Below, piece by piece: positions 26,091 to 34,622 of a stretch of DNA of 64,000 nucleotides. The notes under the pieces are model-generated. The model made no database searches, was not told where the DNA came from, and saw only the letters and a program-made list of their open reading frames with translations. This DNA comes from CAWBJP01 sp044867425 (GTDB lineage Bacteria > Actinomycetota > Acidimicrobiia > IMCC26256 > BP-133), in NCBI GenBank assembly GCA_044867425.1, contig JBIOUX010000152.1, positions 1 to 64,000 of the forward strand, in the 5' to 3' direction. A program made the position numbers and the translations under genes. The stretch's first letter is position 1. Every line of letters begins with the position of its first letter.

Positions 26091-26819
26091 CTACGAAGTC
26101 TTGCGGAGGCGCCGGACCCGATCCCGGACTCCCCACCAGGTGACCAGGGTGAGCGCCTCGACCACGATCCGGCCCGACATCTTGGAGTGGCCCAGGGTGC
26201 GATCCCGGAACTCGATGGGCACCTCGGCCACCCTGCCACCGTTGTGCTCGACGAGGTAGGCCATCTCCACCTGGAACCCGTAGCCGTCGGCCCTGACGGA
26301 GTTGAGGTCGATGGCCTCCAGGGTCCGGCGGTGGTAGCAGCGGTAGCCGGAGGTCGAGTCCCGGGGCGAGATGCCCAGCAACATCCGGGCGTAGAGGTTG
26401 CCGATGCGGGAGATGGCGCGGCGGTGCCACGGCCAGTCCGGGATCTTGCCTCCGGGCATGTACCGGGTGCCGATGGCCAGGTCGGCGCCACCGGCCACCG
26501 CGGCGATGAGGTCGGGCAGGGCGGCCGGGTCATGGGACAGGTCGGCGTCCATCTCCACGATGGCTTCGTAGCCCTGAGCCAGGCCGGCGCGGAACCCGTC
26601 CCGGTAGGCGCTGCCCAGCCCGCTCTTGGCTGGGCGGCGCATGACCTCGATCCCGCCCACCTCGCCGGCCAGGGCCTCGGCCATGTCGGCGGTGCCGTCG
26701 GGGCTCGAGTCATCGACCACGAGCACGTCCACGTCGGGGGCGGCGGCCCGGATGCGCCGCAGCACTTCGGCGATGTTGGCCGCCTCGTTGTAGGTGGGGA
26801 TCACCACCAATGTCTTCAT
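26091..26819 (-). CDS. Polyprenol-phosphate mannosyltransferase (dolichol-phosphate mannose synthase type)
   Basis: GT2 enzyme of 242 residues transferring mannose from GDP-mannose to polyprenyl phosphate, the donor for extracytoplasmic mannosylation. Motifs: VVIPTYNEAANI at the start, LVVDDSSPDGTADM, the DxD in EMDADLSHDP, and RDSTSGYRCYHRR. No membrane helices and no fused acyltransferase domain, unlike some actinobacterial Ppm1 proteins. ATG at 26819 with TAGGCT 9 nt upstream. It lies just before dinB with a 5-bp gap. Confidence 0.88.
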   Translation of the reverse strand: MKTLVVIPTYNEAANIAEVLRRIRAAAPDVDVLVVDDSSPDGTADMAEALAGEVGGIEVMRRPAKSGLGSAYRDGFRAGLAQGYEAIVEMDADLSHDPAALPDLIAAVAGGADLAIGTRYMPGGKIPDWPWHRRAISRIGNLYARMLLGISPRDSTSGYRCYHRRTLEAIDLNSVRADGYGFQVEMAYLVEHNGGRVAEVPIEFRDRTLGHSKMSGRIVVEALTLVTWWGVRDRVRRLRKTS

Positions 26820-26828
26820 CGGCCCTTG

Positions 26829-26834
26829 AGCCTA
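26829..26834 (-). promoter_or_regulatory. Putative -10 element (TAGGCT)
   Basis: TAGGCT lies 9 nt before the ATG of the mannosyltransferase gene on the minus strand; no ribosome binding site is visible in between. Confidence 0.45.
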
Positions 26835-26860
26835 CTGCCGGGGTGGGGCGAGGCCACCGG

Positions 26861-26866
26861 TACGAT
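26861..26866 (+). promoter_or_regulatory. Putative -10 element (TACGAT)
   Basis: TACGAT lies 7 nt before GTG 26874, fitting a leaderless transcript for the small membrane protein gene. Confidence 0.45.
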
Positions 26867-26873
26867 CCGGTCC

Positions 26874-27143
26874 GTGGTGGACGAGACTTCCCCCGGCCGG
26901 CGGCCTCCCGTCAGCTTCGCCGCGCTGGCCGCCGCCTTCACCGCCGTGGTCGTCGGCGGCCTCTCCGGCGCGCTGATCGGCTACGGCCTGGTCGGCATCG
27001 ACTGTGTCGGCCAGTGCAGCACCCCGAAGGGGATCGGCGCCGTCGTCGGGGGCGTCTTCGGCGCCGTGGGGGTGGCCATCGTCGCCGTCCTCGTCCTGCG
27101 CGCCTTCGCCGAATGGCGCGCCGGCGGCACCCGGCGGTCGTAA
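26874..27143 (+). CDS. Small two-helix membrane protein (unrecognised)
   Basis: Hypothetical protein of 89 residues. Two hydrophobic segments (about residues 15-37 and 51-74) flank a short loop containing the two Cys residues DCVGQCS, which could form a disulfide or bind metal. The C-terminus is basic. GTG at 26874 was chosen for the TACGAT 7 nt upstream; the GTG three bases later is equally possible. The frame is open far upstream but only as antisense of the mannosyltransferase gene. No family recognised. Confidence 0.65.
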   Translation: MVDETSPGRRPPVSFAALAAAFTAVVVGGLSGALIGYGLVGIDCVGQCSTPKGIGAVVGGVFGAVGVAIVAVLVLRAFAEWRAGGTRRS

Positions 27144-27223
27144 CTCATATGGTCTCGGGGCCGGCCTACGTTTCTGGGCATGCGTCGTGCGCGCTCAGTG
27201 GAAATCGCCGTGCCCAGCATGCA

Positions 27224-27961
27224 TCAGCGATCCGCGGCGTCCGCCCCCCACGTGGCCGTGAGCGTGACCCGGTCGCTCGGAGCGAGCACCAGGCGGTGCT
27301 CGGCCACCCGGTCAGCGGTCCAGGTGAGTCGCTCGAGGGCCAGGGCGGGGACACCCGGCTCGAGGCCGAAGGGTTCAGCCTCCTCGGCCCGGAGGACGAC
27401 CCCGTTCACCTCCTCGGTGACCCGGGTGAGGTGGACGCCGTCCTGCTCCAGGACGTCGTAGATCGACCCGTGGGAGAGGTCGACGTGGAGCAGCGACGGC
27501 GCCAGGCCGTCCGGGAGGTGGGAGGTCTCGAGCAGCAGCGGTCGATCCCCGGCCAGGCGGAGCCGGACCAGGCGGAGGCACCTGGTTCCGACCGCCAGCC
27601 CCAGCCGGCGGGCGACGCGGGCCGGGGGCCGGACCGTGGCCCGGCCCAGCAACCGGGAGGACTCGGCGATGCCCCGCTCCGAGAGCTCGTGGGCCAGGCG
27701 GTAGAAGCGACCGACCGGGTACTCGAAGGGGATGGGGGCGACGAAGGACCCCCGGCCCCGCTGCCGGACGATGAGCCCGCGGCGGGCCAGGCGCTCGAGG
27801 GCCTGGCGCACCGTTCCCCGGCTGACGGCGAACTCGGACATCAGCTCGAGCTCGCCGGGCAGCCCGCCGCTGTAGGTACCGGAGGCGATGCGATCGGCCA
27901 GCTGCCGCTCCAGTTGGTAGTAGAGGGGAACCGGCGAGGCGTGCTCCAGCGCCATGGACAT
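27224..27961 (-). CDS. GntR-family regulator with UTRA domain
   Basis: Transcription factor of 245 residues, HutC subfamily. The winged helix occupies residues 8-75 (LYYQLERQLADRIASGTYSG, then VSRGTVRQALERLARRGLIV). The rest is a UTRA ligand-binding domain with a typical LLLETSHLPDGLAP segment. It is the last gene of a three-gene operon with an exporter and a DUF1634 protein. Its ATG shares a base with the preceding stop (TGATG). The 18-bp palindrome at 29199-29216, with a TCTAGA core as seen in HutC/DasR-type operators, is its likely binding site, making the operon self-regulated. The effector is unknown. Confidence 0.9.
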   Translation of the reverse strand: MSMALEHASPVPLYYQLERQLADRIASGTYSGGLPGELELMSEFAVSRGTVRQALERLARRGLIVRQRGRGSFVAPIPFEYPVGRFYRLAHELSERGIAESSRLLGRATVRPPARVARRLGLAVGTRCLRLVRLRLAGDRPLLLETSHLPDGLAPSLLHVDLSHGSIYDVLEQDGVHLTRVTEEVNGVVLRAEEAEPFGLEPGVPALALERLTWTADRVAEHRLVLAPSDRVTLTATWGADAADR

Positions 27962-28335
27962 CAGTGTCCCCCGCCCGTCAAAAACACTCCGAGGCCCACG
28001 ATGGCGCAGACCATGAGGGCCAGGGTGAGGAAGAGGCGGTCCCGCCTGCGCCAGAAGAGGACGGCCGAGGTGAGGAGCTGGAGGATGGGGGTGGCGACCA
28101 GGACGAGCACGGCCAGGGCGGCCAGCGTCTCGGGATGGAAGGAGGGAAGGTCACGGAGTGCCTCCCCCACCGTCGGGCCGCCCCGGGACGACGGGCCCCG
28201 GAGCAGGATGCCGGGCAGGGCGGCGGCGAGCAGGACGGCGGCCACCACCACTCCGGTGCGCAGCAGCCAGGCGATCCGGGCCTCGAGCGCCCGCCCCTCC
28301 TCCTGCCGGGGCCGGACGGGAGCGGCGCCGCTCAC
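27961..28335 (-). CDS. DUF1634 membrane protein
   Basis: Protein of 124 residues with three hydrophobic segments (about residues 27-46, 70-91 and 101-121). The order matches DUF1634 proteins, which are usually encoded beside TauE/SafE exporters and are thought to act with them. ATG at 28335 overlaps the exporter stop by 4 bp (ATGA), and its TGA overlaps the regulator's ATG. The assignment rests on topology plus this context. Confidence 0.75.
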   Translation of the reverse strand: MSGAAPVRPRQEEGRALEARIAWLLRTGVVVAAVLLAAALPGILLRGPSSRGGPTVGEALRDLPSFHPETLAALAVLVLVATPILQLLTSAVLFWRRRDRLFLTLALMVCAIVGLGVFLTGGGH

Positions 28336-29180
28336 CCCCGCACCCCGGCGACGAGCATCTGAACCACGACGACGGCGAGCACGACCGCGAACCAGCCCCG
28401 GATGGTGGACGCCCGCAGCCGGGGCAGGAGCCGGGTCCCCAGGGCCGAGCCCCCGACGACGCCCAGAGCGATGGGGCTGACCAGCGGCACCAGGACCTGG
28501 CCCCGCATGAGGTAGACGAGGGCGCTGGCCAGGGCGGTGATGCCGATCATGAAGTTGCTCGTGGCCGTGGAGACCTTGATGGGCAGGTCCATGGCCACGT
28601 CCATGGCCGGGACCTTGAGCGCGCCGCTGCCGATGCCGAGCAGGCCCGAGACGGTCCCCGCCACCAGCATGAGCCCGAAGCCGAGCCCGGGCCGGCGGGG
28701 GACGTAGCGCCGGACCCGCCCCAGGGCGGGGTCGTAGAACCGGCCGCCCAGGCGCTGCGCCCGCCCTCCGCCGAGGTCGCCGGGTTCGGGTTCGACCGAA
28801 GTGACGCGCCGGGTGCGCTTGCGGAACATGGACACACCCGACCCGGCCAGTACGGCGGCGAACACGAAGAACAGCGCCCGGGTGGGGAGGATCCCATTGA
28901 GCGCAGCCCCCAGCAGGGCGCCGCTGGTGGTGGCGACGGAGAGGAAGATGCCGAGCCGGATGTTGGCCAGCCCGTCCCGCACGTAGGCCGAGGCCGCCCC
29001 GCAGCTGGTGGCGATCACGGCGATGATGCTGGCGGCGATGGCGTGGCGGATGTCCACGCCGAGGGCGGTCAGCATGGGGATGATCAGGACGCCGCCCCCC
29101 AGACCCATGAGGGCGCCGATCAGGCCGGCCACCACCGCGCCTCCGAGAATGGTCAGTTCGATGCCGGGGGAAAGGTCCAT
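28332..29180 (-). CDS. TauE/SafE-family anion exporter
   Basis: Integral membrane protein of 282 residues with about eight helices in two related halves. Each half has a Gly-rich signature: LIGALMGLGGGVLIIPML near residues 20-37 and TVSGLLGIGSGALKVPAM near 185-202. Family members export sulfite, sulfoacetate or related organic anions. A hydrophilic loop of about 45 residues separates the halves. First gene of the operon; its ATG has no ribosome binding site but a TAGACT 6 nt upstream. Substrate unknown, so a sulfur link is only suggestive. Confidence 0.88.
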   Translation of the reverse strand: MDLSPGIELTILGGAVVAGLIGALMGLGGGVLIIPMLTALGVDIRHAIAASIIAVIATSCGAASAYVRDGLANIRLGIFLSVATTSGALLGAALNGILPTRALFFVFAAVLAGSGVSMFRKRTRRVTSVEPEPGDLGGGRAQRLGGRFYDPALGRVRRYVPRRPGLGFGLMLVAGTVSGLLGIGSGALKVPAMDVAMDLPIKVSTATSNFMIGITALASALVYLMRGQVLVPLVSPIALGVVGGSALGTRLLPRLRASTIRGWFAVVLAVVVVQMLVAGVRG

Positions 29181-29186
29181 GGCTGA

Positions 29187-29192
29187 AGTCTA
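29187..29192 (-). promoter_or_regulatory. Putative -10 element (TAGACT) for exporter operon
   Basis: TAGACT is 6 nt before the exporter ATG on the minus strand, predicting transcription to begin at the start codon. Confidence 0.5.
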
Positions 29193-29198
29193 ATTGAT

Positions 29199-29216
29199 CG
29201 AATGTCTAGACATTCG
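29199..29216. promoter_or_regulatory. 18-bp perfect palindrome, likely GntR operator
   Basis: CGAATGTCTAGACATTCG is perfectly self-complementary and sits just upstream of the -10 element, over the -35 region. A bound repressor would block RNA polymerase. The TCTAGA centre resembles HutC/DasR-type sites, matching the UTRA-domain regulator in the operon. Confidence 0.65.
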
Positions 29217-29314
29217 TACCGGAGGAGGGGTTGCCCCGTTCTTGTGGGTTTCTTGCCAGTGATTGCTGGCGGAAAGCCCACAAGTTCAGGCTGGCATGGG
29301 CGGATTGGCCCGGT

Positions 29315-30031
29315 TCAGCCCGAGAAGGACAGGCGGCGGAAGCCTTCGGCGTAGCGGGTACCGATCTCCCGGCCCGCCTCCTCGGCCCGCTGGCGGAGGA
29401 ACTCCCGGAACCACTCCCCGGTCTCGTGGAGCTGGCTGGCATGGCAGAACAGGGCGTCGATCTTGGTGTCGATCACCTCGGTGATGTCGACCCAGCAGTT
29501 GGGCTCCAGCGTCCCCGACAGGTAGACGGCCGACACGTGGTGGACGGCGAGGCCGTTGCCGAGCTGCTCGGGGAAGTAGTGGGGGTTGCCCGCCGCCGGG
29601 GCCACGGCGTCGAGCGTGGCCCAGCCCGTGACCCGGTGGTCGGCGTGGTTGTAGTAGCGGTCCCCGAAGAAGATGGCGGTGGGATCGGGGCAGATCACGA
29701 CCTCGGGTCGCAACCGGCGCACCAGCTCGACCAGCTGGGCCCGCAGCGGCCGCCCGTCCTCCAGCTCGCCGTCGTTGTAGTCGAGGTGGAAATGGTCGGC
29801 CAGGCCGAGCAGCCGGGCGGCGGCGGCCGTCTCCTCCACCCGGATGCGGGCCAGCTCGTCGGGGTCCTGGGCCGGATCCGCCGACCCCTTCTCCCCCCGG
29901 GTGCAGAGCACCACCCACACCGTCGCCCCCGCCTTGGCCCACCGGGCCAGCGTGCCGCCCGAGGAGATCTCCGGATCGTCAGGGTGGCCGTAGACGGCCA
30001 GGACACTGGACGGGATGTCGGTGACCTGCAT
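29315..30031 (-). CDS. PIG-L family deacetylase
   Basis: Zinc-dependent deacetylase of N-acetylglucosamine-like substrates, 238 residues. The metal and catalytic motif is VYGHPDDPEISSGGTLA near the N-terminus, and the third ligand is the His in YYNHADHRVTG near residues 131-141. In actinobacteria this family includes MshB and Mca of mycothiol metabolism, but also enzymes acting on glycopeptides and GlcNAc-lipids, so no gene name is given. ATG at 30031, with TAGATT 8 nt upstream overlapping the stop of the preceding exonuclease gene. Confidence 0.85.
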   Translation of the reverse strand: MQVTDIPSSVLAVYGHPDDPEISSGGTLARWAKAGATVWVVLCTRGEKGSADPAQDPDELARIRVEETAAAARLLGLADHFHLDYNDGELEDGRPLRAQLVELVRRLRPEVVICPDPTAIFFGDRYYNHADHRVTGWATLDAVAPAAGNPHYFPEQLGNGLAVHHVSAVYLSGTLEPNCWVDITEVIDTKIDALFCHASQLHETGEWFREFLRQRAEEAGREIGTRYAEGFRRLSFSG

Positions 30032-30039
30032 GCCCGAGC

Positions 30040-30045
30040 AATCTA
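30040..30045 (-). promoter_or_regulatory. Putative -10 element (TAGATT) for PIG-L gene
   Basis: TAGATT is 8 nt before the PIG-L ATG and overlaps the exonuclease stop codon, suggesting a separate leaderless transcript inside the operon. Confidence 0.45.
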
Positions 30046-30959
30046 TCCAGGCGGAGCGCCGGCCAACGCGGCCACCAGGCGGTCGAAGGCCCCCTGGAGG
30101 TTCAGGGCGGCGGCCAGGTCGGCGGCCTGCGGGAGCGCCTTGCCATCGGGCCGGGTGAGGTCCACCTCGGGAAGGGGCAGGTCCCGGGGGATGGCCACCA
30201 CCTGGCGGGCCCGCTCCACGTAGTCGAGGGCGCCGGCCACCCGGGACAGGGCCCCGGCGCCGGGTTGGGCCCGGGCCGCGGCCACGATGCCGTCCAGGCT
30301 GCCATGGGCAGCCAGAAGGGCGGCGGCGGTCTTGTCGCCGATGCCCTTGACCCCGGGCAGCCCGTCGGACGGGTCGCCCCGGAGGACGGCGAAGTCGGCG
30401 TAGGACCGGCCCGGGATGCCGTACCGGCGGTTGACCTCGGCCTCGTCGATCCGGGCCAGCTCGCTCACCCCTTTGACGGGATACAGGACGTAGACGTCGG
30501 GGTCGGAGACGAGCTGGAACAGGTCGCGGTCGCCCGAGACGATGGCCACCGGGACGTGGCCGGCCGCCTTCTCCCGCTCGGCCAGGGTGCCGATCACGTC
30601 CTCGGCCTCGTAGCCGGCGTGGCCGGCCACGGTCACCCCCAGGCCGGCCAGCAGGGCGAAGCAGAAGGCACTCTGGCGGCCCACCTCGTCGTCGGCGGCG
30701 GCCTGCTCGGCCGGGGGTGCCACCCGGGCCAGCTTGTACTCGGGCACCAGGTCGACCCGCCACGCCGGCCGCCAGTCCTCGTCGGTGGCCACCGCCAGTC
30801 GAGCGGGGTCGTGGTCGTTGACCAGCCGGGCCAGCATCCCGAAGAAGCCGTGGACGGCGTTGACCGGACGGCCGTCGGGGGCCCGCACCGAGTCGGGGGT
30901 GGAGAAAAAGGCCCGGTACAGCAGGCTGGACCCGTCGACCAGCAGGGTGAGCTGACGGC

Positions 30960-30963
<4 letters not shown>
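30043..30963 (-). CDS. 5'-3' exonuclease (PolA N-terminal domain-like), probable CTG start
   Basis: FEN-like 5'-nuclease of 306 residues, like the free-standing relatives of the PolA nuclease domain. Motifs in order: LLVDGSSLLYRAFF at the N-terminus, YEAEDVIGTLA, IVSGDRDLFQLV, and the DNA-binding SDGLPGVKGIGDKTAAALL. The conserved N-terminus begins within eight residues of a CTG codon (30963-30961). No ATG, GTG or TTG exists between the upstream stop in this frame and that motif. The CTG overlaps the ltaE stop as CTGA, the same 4-bp coupling used elsewhere here. It probably processes RNA primers or flap DNA. Confidence 0.88.
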
Positions 30964-31996
<1,033 letters not shown>

Positions 31997-31997
<1 letters not shown>

Positions 31998-32905
31998 CAG
32001 GTCGGAAACGTCGTGCGGGTGAGGGACCGGGGCCGGTCCGGGGGCCGGGCGTGATCAGGGTTCGCGGGCCGCATCAGGCCCTCCTGGACGGCGGAGACGG
32101 CCAGGACGCCGTCCGCGCGGAAGATCCCGCCGTGGGCCAGGCCGCGACCGCCGGACGCCGACGCGCTGGCCTGGCTGAACAGCAGCCATTCGTCGGCCCG
32201 GAAGGGCCGGTGGAACCACATGGCATGGTCGAGGCTGGCCACGATCAACGACCCGTCCCAGAAGCTCTGGCCATGGGGGGCGAGGGCGCTGTCCAGGAGG
32301 GTGTAGTCGGAGGCGTAGGTCACCACGCAGGCGTGGAGCATCCGGTCGTCGGGGAGGCGCCCGTCGGCCCGGATCCACACCATCTGGCGAGGGGCGCGGG
32401 GCGACATGGTGACCCAGTGGGGCGCCTCCACGTAGCGCAGGTCGATGGGTCGGGGGCGCTCGGCCCACGCCGGGTTCATCCACTTGCACTCCGAGGCCCA
32501 GTGCGACCAGGTGGGCAGCGACTCCGGGTCAGGCGCCTCGGGCATGTCCGACTGGTGCTCGTAGCCCTCCTCCTCCACCTGGAAGGAGGCCTGGAGGTTG
32601 AAGATCGCCTTGCCGTGCTGGATGGCCACCACCCGCCGGGTGGTGAACGACTTCCCGTCCCGGATGCGGTCGACCTCATAGATGATGGGCACCCTGGTGT
32701 CACCGGGGCGTAGGAAGTAGGCGTGGAGCGAGTGGACGACCCGGTCGGGCTCCACCGTGCGCCCGGCCGCCACCAGGGCCTGGCCCGCCACCTGGCCGCC
32801 GAAGACCCGCTGGCGCTCCTCGTCCGGGCTCACCCCCCGGAACAGGTTGACCTCCAGGGGTTCGAGGTCGAGCAGGGCCACGAGGTCATCCAGGGCCGTT
32901 CCCAT
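31997..32905 (-). CDS. tesB: Acyl-CoA thioesterase II
   Basis: Double-hotdog thioesterase of 302 residues hydrolysing acyl-CoA to free acid and CoA. The N-terminal hotdog has RVFGGQVAGQALVAA and VHSLHAYFLRPGD; the C-terminal hotdog has SLDHAMWFHRPFRADEW, with the catalytic Asp of LDHA. Normal length. ATG at 32905, with TAGGAT 9 nt upstream; only 43 bp separate it from the divergent ATPase gene. First gene of the minus-strand unit running down to 29315. Confidence 0.93.
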
Positions 32906-32914
32906 CGACCGCGA

Positions 32915-32920
32915 ATCCTA
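32915..32920 (-). promoter_or_regulatory. Putative -10 element (TAGGAT) for tesB
   Basis: TAGGAT is 9 nt before the tesB ATG. It faces a similar element at 32934 with the same 9-nt spacing to the divergent gene. Confidence 0.45.
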
Positions 32921-32933
32921 GGGGAGGTCCCGG

Positions 32934-32939
32934 TAGCCT
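32934..32939 (+). promoter_or_regulatory. Putative -10 element (TAGCCT) for AAA ATPase gene
   Basis: TAGCCT is 9 nt before GTG 32949. The same hexamer precedes glpK and the tetR-like gene. Confidence 0.45.
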
Positions 32940-32948
32940 CCCGCGGCT

Positions 32949-33713
32949 GTGGACACCGCCGAACCCGTCCGCCACTTCCTCGGCGTGGACTGGAAGCCGA
33001 ACCGCACCCACCCGCCCGACCGGGCCGCCTGGCCCTTCAGCATCCCGGCCGTCACCCAGCTGATCGACGACGGGGGCCTCGAGCTCGCGCCCGGGGTCAC
33101 CTTCCTGGTCGGTGAGAACGGCAGCGGGAAATCCACGCTGGTCGAGGCACTCGCCGCCATCTACCCCCGGCACGGCTACGAGGCGTCGTTCCCCGGCGTC
33201 ACCGGCGGCGGCGGGAGCGACGAGGACTCGCCGCTGCGCTGGCACCTGCGGCCCCGCCTGCAGCACATGGCGTCGCGGGCCGGGTTCTTCCTGCGGGCCG
33301 AGACCATGCACTCCTACTTCGCCGGCATCGACACCGACCGCCACACCGGGCGCAGCGACTGGCAGGGGGAGAAGCTCCAGCACCGCTCGCACGGCGAGTC
33401 ATTCCTGGCCGTGCTCCGGCACAAGTTCACCGAGGTGGGCGTGTACTTCCTCGACGAGCCGGAAGCGGCCCTGTCGTTCCGGGCCTGCCTCGGGCTCCTC
33501 TCGCTCCTCGACGTCATGCGCCGGGAGGGGAGCCAGGTGGTGGTGGCCACCCACTCGCCCCTGCTGGTGACCCTGCCCGACGCCACCCTCCTGGAGCTGG
33601 GCGAGTGGGGCATCCGCACCGTCTCGTCCTACGAGGAGCTCGACCTCGTCCAGACCTGGCGGTCCTACCTCGACGCCCCCGGGCGCTACCTGCGCCACCT
33701 GCTCGAACCCTGA
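32949..33713 (+). CDS. AAA/ABC-type ATPase (COG3910-like)
   Basis: Soluble ATPase of 254 residues. Walker A is FLVGENGSGKSTLVEAL near residues 52-68, the ABC-like signature region is HGESFLAVL, Walker B is VYFLDEPEAALS, and the switch His is in VVVATHSPLL. This order matches stand-alone predicted ATPases related to SMC/RecF heads. There is no membrane or nuclease domain, so the role is unknown. GTG start at 32949. The 3' end overlaps the convergent GH16 gene by 28 bp. Confidence 0.85.
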   Translation: MDTAEPVRHFLGVDWKPNRTHPPDRAAWPFSIPAVTQLIDDGGLELAPGVTFLVGENGSGKSTLVEALAAIYPRHGYEASFPGVTGGGGSDEDSPLRWHLRPRLQHMASRAGFFLRAETMHSYFAGIDTDRHTGRSDWQGEKLQHRSHGESFLAVLRHKFTEVGVYFLDEPEAALSFRACLGLLSLLDVMRREGSQVVVATHSPLLVTLPDATLLELGEWGIRTVSSYEELDLVQTWRSYLDAPGRYLRHLLEP

Positions 33714-34546
33714 CCGAGTTCGGGAACATCGTCGTCGTCGTCACAGCAGCAGGCCTGCGACCAGATCCGCACGTAATCGACGTACTGGCTGGAGTAGTAG
33801 GGCCACTGCCCGCAGCGCGACGACGCCCGGATGACCTGGGCCTCGAGCATCGTGTAGAAGGCGCCCCCGTCGTTCAGGAACCGGGTGCCCTCGGGCGTCC
33901 GCCGGACCTCGACGCCGTCGACATACCAGATGACCTCCTCGGGACTCCATTGGGCGGCGAAGACGTGGAAGGCGGCGGAGAAGTCGGGGCCGGTGAAGTA
34001 GCCCTTGTCCCGCTGGTAGTCGCCCCGCTCCTCCCAGTGGATGGTGAGATCAGCCCGCTCGCGGTCGTCGCCGTAGACCTCGACGACGTCGAGCTCGGGC
34101 GGCCACGACTCGTCGTTGGGCTTGGCCCAGAAGGCGCCGCGGGCACCGCGGCACCCGGCCATCCGGATGCTGGCCTCCCAGTAGCCGTAGAGCAGCGAGA
34201 AACGATCCCGGGAGTTGATACAGCCCACGCTGAACGGCACCCCGCCCTGGGCCCGCCGTTCGATCCGCTGCTCCAGAACCCCTCCGGACACGATGTTGTT
34301 GGCCGGGTCGCAGTAGCCGACGGTGTTCCCCGAGACCTGACCCCAGCCGAAGCCGCTCGACCATTTCGTCTCGTCCAGGGCGCGGCCGTCGAAGTCGTCC
34401 TCGAACTCGAGCTGCCAGCCCTCGCCGGACGCACCGTAGGGCACCACGGGGCGATCGGGCAGAGGGGGAGAGTCGCCGTGCGCCGCACCGCCGGTCAGGA
34501 GGAGGACGGAGACGAGGGCCAGGACGGGGCGGTTGCCTGCAGCCAC
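33686..34546 (-). CDS. Secreted GH16-family glycoside hydrolase
   Basis: Exported beta-glucanase-type hydrolase of 286 residues. A signal peptide covers about residues 1-24. The jelly-roll core includes FEDDFDGRALDETKW near the N-terminus. The catalytic motif ELDVVEVYGD carries the nucleophile Glu, the assisting Asp and the acid/base Glu in ExDxxE spacing. The C-terminus is odd, with CCCDDDDDV followed by a basic end. GTG start at 34546. It could act on the cell's own extracellular polysaccharide or on foreign laminarin/agar-like glucans; the specificity is not readable. Confidence 0.88.
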   Translation of the reverse strand: MAAGNRPVLALVSVLLLTGGAAHGDSPPLPDRPVVPYGASGEGWQLEFEDDFDGRALDETKWSSGFGWGQVSGNTVGYCDPANNIVSGGVLEQRIERRAQGGVPFSVGCINSRDRFSLLYGYWEASIRMAGCRGARGAFWAKPNDESWPPELDVVEVYGDDRERADLTIHWEERGDYQRDKGYFTGPDFSAAFHVFAAQWSPEEVIWYVDGVEVRRTPEGTRFLNDGGAFYTMLEAQVIRASSRCGQWPYYSSQYVDYVRIWSQACCCDDDDDVPELGQGSSRWRR

Positions 34547-34622
34547 GAGGGAATCCCAGCAGCCGCCGGGCCCGCCTCCCAGATGCGTCCGGCCCGCCTT
34601 TCGGCTCGCCTCGCGGCCCGGA

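Noticed and set aside
27170..27230. Terminator between the small membrane protein and the GntR gene
   Set aside because: CTGGGCA and TGCCCAG can pair, but the loop is over 30 nt and there is no T-run; too weak to call.
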